Shown here: in pieces, positions 58,556 to 64,000 of the stretch
How positions within the stretch are numbered: the stretch's first letter is position 1
Layout: every line of letters begins with the position of its first letter
Assembly (NCBI GenBank): GCA_017524545.1
Contig: JAFXVN010000044.1
Coordinates: 42,557-106,556, forward strand
DNA from: Bacteroidaceae bacterium
GTDB taxonomy: Bacteria; Bacteroidota; Bacteroidia; Bacteroidales; Bacteroidaceae
Direction of reading: 5' to 3'
Length of the DNA: 64,000 nt
Notes under the pieces: generated by a model
The model's database searches: none
What the model was told of the DNA's origin: nothing
What the model saw: the letters and a program-made list of their open reading frames with translations, nothing else
Translations under genes and position numbers: made by a program

Positions 58556-61500
58556 CTTCAGAACTTTCTTTCCGTTCACAATGTTAATACCCTTTTGCAT
58601 TTTATTCAGCTTCTGACCAGCGAGGTTATAGATGAACGTCACTTCATCTGTTTCTCCGAAGGTAGAAGTAATTGCGTCTTGGTTATCATCAAAGTCGAAG
58701 AAAAGTGCCTTCACGAGGTTTTCGGGATTTTCGTCTGCAACAAACAGATATGCTTTACCCTTAGCAAGATTAGTGCCAATGTATCTATAAAGACCGATAT
58801 TCACTGTGTCGTCAGAATCGTCTTTACTCTTTTTGCCAAGCACATAGGTTGTACCTGTGCCAAGGCTTGCACGAGTGGTTGTTGTAACGGTTCCTCCAAA
58901 ACCAGAGTAGGGTGTCGTGGAATTGCTACCTGCTCCTTCTGCTGGAGACAGATAAATTGTCTCATTAGTGGTTTGCCCATCCTTCCTCAGAATAGCAGCG
59001 GTATTTGCCGGCAGTATTCCATTAGACACAATCGACTCCAAGTGAGCAGTTACTCCGTTCTGACTTGTCACGGCATAAGCTGTAATACCATCAGGAATAG
59101 TCACAGAGAAAGGTAGATAGAGAGAAGCATAAGCATCGGATCCGTCACTGATAAGTCTCACCTTATTATAATAGTCATCACGCGCAACAATCTGATAGAC
59201 TGTGGATAAACCATTTTTGAGATAGGCTCCACTACAGTTATCATATGTTCCGTCAGCCCCCTTGATAATAAAATCAGTTGTGTATGATCTATTTGCGCCT
59301 TTTTGTGTTTCCATCCACACGCGACCAAAAGCAAATGTCGCGTTTGTTTGTTCCACGTTGCCTGAATTTACAGCTGGAAATTTATAAAATGTGACATCCT
59401 GTTTTTCCGAATTGTAAGAAGTAGCTAATGCCGCAGCACCATCGCCTTTTGATGCGCCTTGCATATACCTGCCATTCTTAGAAACAAAGACATATCTATC
59501 GCCATCTGTTACGTGGCAAACAAATTCTGCTGATTCTGGAAGAACTGTTACACCCTCTGTGTAGGCTGTTGGAGTTAAAGTCCCATCATTATCATTCAAA
59601 TAGAACATTGTAGTTCCACCAGCTTGAACATTGACGAAGGAATATACTTTACCGTCAATGGGCTTTTGTATATCTGTCGCTGCTATATATGCATCATAGT
59701 ATGAAGACAGGTTGGTATAATCGCTCTTTGTGTATGTATGGCCACCAATAAATGTTGATATTAGTCCATAAAGGTTTGTATAAGCTGTAGATTCAGTTCT
59801 TGGATATCCAACTTTGCCAGCTTTCATCACGTTACTTGACCTTGCACTCGTATAATACATTTCTATTTGCTTTTCCCACGTTATGAGTGATGCGTGAGCA
59901 AATTCATAATTCTTTGTGGCCAGGTCATAGAAGCCAAGAATGCCTGCTGTTTGATTATAAACAGAAATGGCTGTATTTGTGTTCGACTTTGGACGGATGT
60001 AATATGAGCCCAGCCCTACGCTGGTTCCTCCATCATCAATAGTCCACTGGAAAATTGTCTTCCCCTCATCATCCCCGGGCAAATCATCCACGCCCAAGGC
60101 TGCCACATTAGTTGTTGTATTTCTGTTACCTTCAGCCCATGTCAAAGTATCCTTGGCATAAACATACTTGTTGGTAGAGGTCTCCTTGATATAATATGCT
60201 CGAAGCTCAGAATTATATTCAAATGTGAATCCTGCAGCCGTCGAAGGAGCTAGATCAAAGGTTGACGAAACCTGATTAGCACTCCGTACACCTTCGGCAT
60301 CATCCTTCATATAGGTCATGTATCTACTAGCCCCCGTTGCAATATGCTTGTATCCGATAGTAGCAGTAGTGTTATTTGCAACAGGTGGTGTGTAACTTAC
60401 CGTTGCAGTAGGTTTCAGCGTTACGGATAAGGTTACACTGGAAAGGTTACCCTTTGTAGAGTTTGCTCCAGAGAGTGTAAAGCTTGTGGTCTTAAGGTCT
60501 AAGTCTGTTACACTGAGTGTTCCTGAATTACCGCTTGTAATGGTGAGTTTTTTTCGGATTCGTGGAGAAATGGTAATGTCAGTACTATTGGCGGTACCTG
60601 TGACAGAGTATCCAGTAATGACATAACCTGTAGCAGCAGTTAGGGTGTAGCGCATAGCTGCGCCATCATTTCCCGTATAGATATCCGCATTTTTGGAATT
60701 CATACCTGTGCTTGTAGTCAGAGTCAACAGATTATTGGCACCAATAGTACGTGTTGACTTCCAAGTCGGTCCCCAAAAACCAGACTCTGCCGTAGGATCG
60801 ATGGCAGCGCCACCTTCGGTATAGTATGTACCAGTTGTTTTATTTATAACAATTGTCGGCTCGGCTTCCTCTACAATAAATGTTGAGCCATCAGCTGTTG
60901 CGCCCCGACTGTCATTCCAATACTTCATAGAGCCTTGCCCTTGGTAATCATTAATATAATTATAATCTGACACATGAAGCGTGAAGTTTCCACCATTTTC
61001 ACCTATAGTCCAAGAAGTCGGTGTTGTAGTCATGCTGGGCTGAGTAGCAGTTGCTTGCAAATATTTCCCATCACCAGCAGCTTTATTTATGACTTTTATA
61101 CCAGTATATGGATTACCTATGAAAGCCCACATGCCATTTGCCGTCAAATTCTGCGTGGTGTTAAGGGCATAGGGAGCAGACTCACTATAAATGGCGTATT
61201 TCGTTCGATTCATCTTTACATAATACCATTGGGCTGTTGCATAGTCCGTGCTCGCAGTGAATGGCATGTTGAATGTAATATTAGCCACAAATTCATTTTC
61301 ACCAGCTACTGTAGTCAAGGAGGCTACTGGATAAGTATAATTAGTGAAGACTCGCTGTAAATCTGCTGGCAATGCCGTAATCGTTGCTCCCACAGTTGTA
61401 CCTCTTGAACTTCTAAGAAACTCAACATCATTCTCTTTAAGAATATAGGTAATGGCATCAACCTCAGTTACATTCCACCATGTTGCAGTTTCATCGGTAC

Positions 61501-62932
61501 TCCATCCTACGACATTATAACTCTGGGATGCTGCACAATGTAAGTAAGCACGATTATTACCGGATGTATAGTGGAAAGCATAACCCTTAACATCATCATA
61601 TTCGATAACATATTTGGCTGGTGAATCAACGGCTGCTGCTTGTGCACTTTGAGATGTGGAACCTACGTATTTTTGGTTCTTTCCTCCAAATATAGCAACA
61701 CTACCGTCAGACATGAAACGGAACTGCACAAGAGCATCCTCAGCCGTTTCTATAGTGGTGACACCAGTTCCCGTAACATAAAGATATTTAGTTGTCAGTG
61801 AATAATTCTTTAATTTGAAGAATTTCCCTTCCACTTCTTCCAAAGCATCATTGTATGCTTCATAAATTGCCGTGAAACCAGACGCAGCATCAATGCCAGA
61901 GGAAGTAATTCCACCTAAGCCATGATAGGCATCAATACGATCTTTATAATATTGTTTGAGGGAACCTCCTTCTACAATGGCATAATAATTTCCTGCATCG
62001 CCATGAGTTAGATTTGCGGTGTTGACGCCATAAGTAGTTTGATAATTTGACGTTCTCAGGTACTTTGTACCAATCTTCAAATACGTGGGATATTTATCGC
62101 TGGACTTACCCGTAGTATTGATTTCAATAGCAGCGGAAGGTGAGTCTGCCAAGGCTCCAGATTCGCTGACATATTTATTATCCTCCAAACTGTACAGATA
62201 ATAATTGTCTCCACTTTGCAAAAAGGCAAACGGCTTCATAGTATATGAATCATTTTTGAATGTCGAAGCCAATTGGCCATCGTTAGTTGATAAACCGCCA
62301 CGAGGACAGGCAATATAGTAGTACTTATTGACATCAATGTCCGAATTGCTATTTAGGAGATTCAGTTCCACGGTCATTTGGAAACTGGATGGATTCAAAC
62401 GCAACTCACCATCTACCGTCCCAGCTAAAGTAAAGGTTGCTGTATTTTCAGACAACCCTGTAACAGTAACGGTCTGTGATCCATTATTATCTTGCGTCCA
62501 AGTCACTGCATCACCACCAGCTGAGGGGGTGATGGTTTTCGTAAATTCCGCCAAATTATGTCCATTGTCAGCAACTGCAGTTAGAGTATAGCCCGTGACA
62601 ATACCCGTTCCCAAAGCATGGATTGTAAATACACTAGAGGCAGAACTAGCATTATATATTTTGCTATTATATGCGCTTATACAATATCCATCAGAAGAAA
62701 TAAATATTCCTGGAATATTCTCTGGGAATGTAGATAGAGCATTGTTCCCCCGAACCTCCCAACGGTTGCACCACAAATTGGTATTTGCTGTATTGTCCTG
62801 ATAATACTTAGAGTATGTTCTTCCTGACGAAACTAATTCATAAGTCACAGTGTAGGACTGTGTGTCCGTATCCGCCCACGCCCCCACACTTGTGAAGAGG
62901 GCGATTAGTAATAAAGTTAGTTTTTGTTTCAT
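58553..62932 (-). CDS. 1459-residue secreted beta-rich protein with sorting-like tail
   Basis: Signal peptide MKQKLTLLLIALFTSVGAWA. Two large blocks repeat a beta-sandwich type (about 20-190 and 690-860: TYELVSSGRTYSKYY...; TGTYYTEGGAAIDP...), separated by KYLYV/KYVGS-type trefoil-like segments (KFFKLKNYSLTTKYLYV; ATWWNVTEVDAI) as seen in Bacteroidales exported glycan-binding or sialidase-associated proteins. The tail IYNLAGQKLNKMQKGINIVN is shared with other secreted proteins here. No catalytic motif seen. Codon use is AT-rich compared with housekeeping genes. Adhesion or glycan binding is inferred. Confidence 0.72.
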   Translation of the reverse strand: MKQKLTLLLIALFTSVGAWADTDTQSYTVTYELVSSGRTYSKYYQDNTANTNLWCNRWEVRGNNALSTFPENIPGIFISSDGYCISAYNSKIYNASSASSVFTIHALGTGIVTGYTLTAVADNGHNLAEFTKTITPSAGGDAVTWTQDNNGSQTVTVTGLSENTATFTLAGTVDGELRLNPSSFQMTVELNLLNSNSDIDVNKYYYIACPRGGLSTNDGQLASTFKNDSYTMKPFAFLQSGDNYYLYSLEDNKYVSESGALADSPSAAIEINTTGKSSDKYPTYLKIGTKYLRTSNYQTTYGVNTANLTHGDAGNYYAIVEGGSLKQYYKDRIDAYHGLGGITSSGIDAASGFTAIYEAYNDALEEVEGKFFKLKNYSLTTKYLYVTGTGVTTIETAEDALVQFRFMSDGSVAIFGGKNQKYVGSTSQSAQAAAVDSPAKYVIEYDDVKGYAFHYTSGNNRAYLHCAASQSYNVVGWSTDETATWWNVTEVDAITYILKENDVEFLRSSRGTTVGATITALPADLQRVFTNYTYPVASLTTVAGENEFVANITFNMPFTASTDYATAQWYYVKMNRTKYAIYSESAPYALNTTQNLTANGMWAFIGNPYTGIKVINKAAGDGKYLQATATQPSMTTTPTSWTIGENGGNFTLHVSDYNYINDYQGQGSMKYWNDSRGATADGSTFIVEEAEPTIVINKTTGTYYTEGGAAIDPTAESGFWGPTWKSTRTIGANNLLTLTTSTGMNSKNADIYTGNDGAAMRYTLTAATGYVITGYSVTGTANSTDITISPRIRKKLTITSGNSGTLSVTDLDLKTTSFTLSGANSTKGNLSSVTLSVTLKPTATVSYTPPVANNTTATIGYKHIATGASRYMTYMKDDAEGVRSANQVSSTFDLAPSTAAGFTFEYNSELRAYYIKETSTNKYVYAKDTLTWAEGNRNTTTNVAALGVDDLPGDDEGKTIFQWTIDDGGTSVGLGSYYIRPKSNTNTAISVYNQTAGILGFYDLATKNYEFAHASLITWEKQIEMYYTSARSSNVMKAGKVGYPRTESTAYTNLYGLISTFIGGHTYTKSDYTNLSSYYDAYIAATDIQKPIDGKVYSFVNVQAGGTTMFYLNDNDGTLTPTAYTEGVTVLPESAEFVCHVTDGDRYVFVSKNGRYMQGASKGDGAAALATSYNSEKQDVTFYKFPAVNSGNVEQTNATFAFGRVWMETQKGANRSYTTDFIIKGADGTYDNCSGAYLKNGLSTVYQIVARDDYYNKVRLISDGSDAYASLYLPFSVTIPDGITAYAVTSQNGVTAHLESIVSNGILPANTAAILRKDGQTTNETIYLSPAEGAGSNSTTPYSGFGGTVTTTTRASLGTGTTYVLGKKSKDDSDDTVNIGLYRYIGTNLAKGKAYLFVADENPENLVKALFFDFDDNQDAITSTFGETDEVTFIYNLAGQKLNKMQKGINIVNGKKVLK

Positions 62933-63075
62933 GATTGTTTGATTTTAATTAGTTTTTATTTGGTTGTTTAGTTGATAATTCAGTTAAGAGTTGTTTTTCA
63001 GTTAAGAGCTGTTTTTTAGTTAAGAGTTGTTTTTCAGTTAAGAGTTAAGAATTAAGAGTTAAGAAAGATAGTTTG

Positions 63076-63441
63076 CTAACGCTCCCATTCGTTCCAGTCA
63101 GTATTGTCGAGGAGATACTCGGCTTGGTCTCGGTAACGGGGAAGGTCATTTATTGTGGTATCATATAGGGTTTGCCTATCTATTTGCTCATATCCATGTA
63201 CGAGGACGTGACGTAGACCTTGGATGAGAGGCCATGGTATGTCCGGGTGCTCGGCTTTGAAGTCCTTGGTGAGCATATAGGTTGCCTCACCTACGATTTC
63301 CACACATTTCATGACAGCAAAATAGATAGTTATATCATTCACGAATGTGTCGAAGGAATGTCCCTCAATCATCTTCAATGCTTTGTCGGCATAGTCAACA
63401 ATGTCATACAGCCTTCCTTTATCCCTTGCTCTTTCTCTCAT
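63076..63441 (-). CDS. HepT-like HEPN toxin (DUF86)
   Basis: 121 residues. The C-terminal half has GLRHVLVHGYEQID, the Rx4HxY catalytic motif of HepT RNases, and an upstream VEIVGEATYMLT helix. It overlaps the MNT gene by 23 bp. Together they form a complete toxin-antitoxin pair. Confidence 0.88.
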   Translation of the reverse strand: MRERARDKGRLYDIVDYADKALKMIEGHSFDTFVNDITIYFAVMKCVEIVGEATYMLTKDFKAEHPDIPWPLIQGLRHVLVHGYEQIDRQTLYDTTINDLPRYRDQAEYLLDNTDWNEWER

Positions 63442-63730
63442 AAATCAGTATTTTGTCGCGTTCCACATTATCTACTGCGTATGGTCGGAGGGAGCCATCC
63501 TCTACGAGGTCAACCTCTCTGCCAAGGAGTTGGCGCAAATCCATATACATCCCGCCCATCGTGAACAGGGTGAATGGCTTCTTGCTGCGATCCGGAACAA
63601 AGAGGATATCTATATCGCTCTTCTCGTTCTCTTCTCCACGTGCCACAGAACCAAAAAGCCATGCTCTCAGCACGGGTTGGGACCTGAAATAGTCCGCAAT
63701 CTTGTTTGATACTGTTTCTCTGTATGACAT
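63419..63730 (-). CDS. MNT-type nucleotidyltransferase antitoxin
   Basis: 103 residues. GSVARGEENEKSDIDILF carries the GSx10DxD motif. MntA-type proteins AMPylate the tyrosine of HepT and silence it. Close relative of 42843-43190, whose toxin partner is broken. Confidence 0.88.
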   Translation of the reverse strand: MSYRETVSNKIADYFRSQPVLRAWLFGSVARGEENEKSDIDILFVPDRSKKPFTLFTMGGMYMDLRQLLGREVDLVEDGSLRPYAVDNVERDKILIYERKSKG

Positions 63731-63780
63731 TGGTTGTTTGGTCGTTTGGTCGTTTAGTTGTTTGGTCGTTTAGTTGTTAT
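63731..63780. repeat. GGTCGTTT linker repeats
   Basis: TTGTTTGGTCGTTTGGTCGT and TTAGTTGTTTGGTCGTTTAG: about six degenerate units. Confidence 0.75.
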
Positions 63781-63787
63781 GGTTGAA

Positions 63788-63932
63788 TTATTCTGTTGCA
63801 TATTTGTTGAGGAACTCTTCGGGATTGAGTATTGGAATAATGTCTGCCTGCCCAATATTTTTCTTTGCGACATACATGCAGTTGGCAAAGGTTAATGAAG
63901 TTGTGAACATTTGTATCCAAGAATACTTTCAT
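63788..63932 (-). pseudogene. decayed PIN-domain toxin
   Basis: MKVFLDTNVHNF from 63932 is a PIN N-terminus, but the frame is then lost. In another frame the C-terminus FANCMYVAKKNIGQADIIPI followed by LNPEEFLNKYATE and TAA is intact. About two-thirds of the gene is deleted. Confidence 0.75.
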
Positions 63933-63934
63933 CT

Positions 63935-64000
63935 TCAGTTGTATTTTGAGGTGAGGTATTCATCTCTGGCTTTCTCTCCATTCAGGTCGTCATCGTCTGA
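63935..64000 (-). CDS. end of a probable antitoxin (start outside window)
   Basis: The minus strand reads SDDDDLNGEKARDEYLTSKY-N and stops two bases before the decayed PIN gene. Its position fits the antitoxin of that toxin. Confidence 0.5.
   Translation of the reverse strand, partial: SDDDDLNGEKARDEYLTSKYN

Overview
The window is chromosomal DNA of a member of the Bacteroidota, most likely order Bacteroidales and close to Prevotellaceae. The evidence is the -33 TTTG / N19 / -7 TAnnTTTG promoters, the absence of strong Shine-Dalgarno sites, an N-succinylornithine-type carbamoyltransferase, BspA-type leucine-rich repeat and dockerin-like secreted proteins, a T9SS-like C-terminal tail, and gene neighbourhoods typical of Bacteroidales (coaX-OMP-lptC-CNNM; rlmN-DUF4837-pdxA-sigma54 activator-lptE-TPR-secG; acyltransferase-ddl-rluD-PASTA). 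No rRNA, tRNA or CRISPR array was seen.

Layout. 1-6400: a partial phosphatase-family gene, a DUF4105 membrane protein, then pantothenate kinase and a cell-envelope block (outer-membrane barrel, LptC, CNNM protein). 6400-17600: an arginine/proline block (argR, GNAT, argG, argC, argD, proC, proB, proA, acyl-CoA synthetase, argF', nitroreductase). 17600-24700: accessory region with a PARP-like ADP-ribosyltransferase module between direct repeats, then secreted LRR, cohesin-like and dockerin-like proteins. 24700-35500: housekeeping genes on the minus strand (sdaA, cutC, a BadF-type kinase, secG, lptE, a sigma-54 activator, a PdxA-like pseudoenzyme, rlmN), then a GH109-type gene. 35600-53700: fthC, a tandem serpin, mutY, rng, mnmA, ddl, rluD, rpmH and efp among others. 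53700-64000: a second accessory region with toxin-antitoxin modules (HEPN/MNT, PIN), a retropepsin-like protease, very small genes, a 1459-residue secreted protein, and a decayed PIN locus at the edge.

The most unusual feature is repeat structure. (1) GC-rich palindromic elements (cores such as CTCCCAAAGGGAG or CCCTTTAAAGGG) lie between genes and also, in frame, inside housekeeping genes: argC, argF', sdaA, the BadF-type kinase, the serpin, mutY and mnmA. One pair forms perfect 37-bp terminal inverted repeats around a DUF559 endonuclease remnant between argG and argC. (2) Short-period linker repeats, mostly 7-10 bp, fill intergenic spaces and extend into signal peptides, start codons and C-terminal tails. 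(3) Three intergenic loci carry tandem near-palindromes with a 21-22 bp period whose sequences differ but whose architecture is the same. (4) Small accessory cassettes share promoters, terminator hairpins and 3'-end scars.

Functionally, the arginine/proline block converts glutamate to both amino acids under ArgR. The envelope genes support LPS export and secretion. The secreted proteins with a common C-terminal tail look like cell-surface or exported proteins of a host-associated anaerobe.
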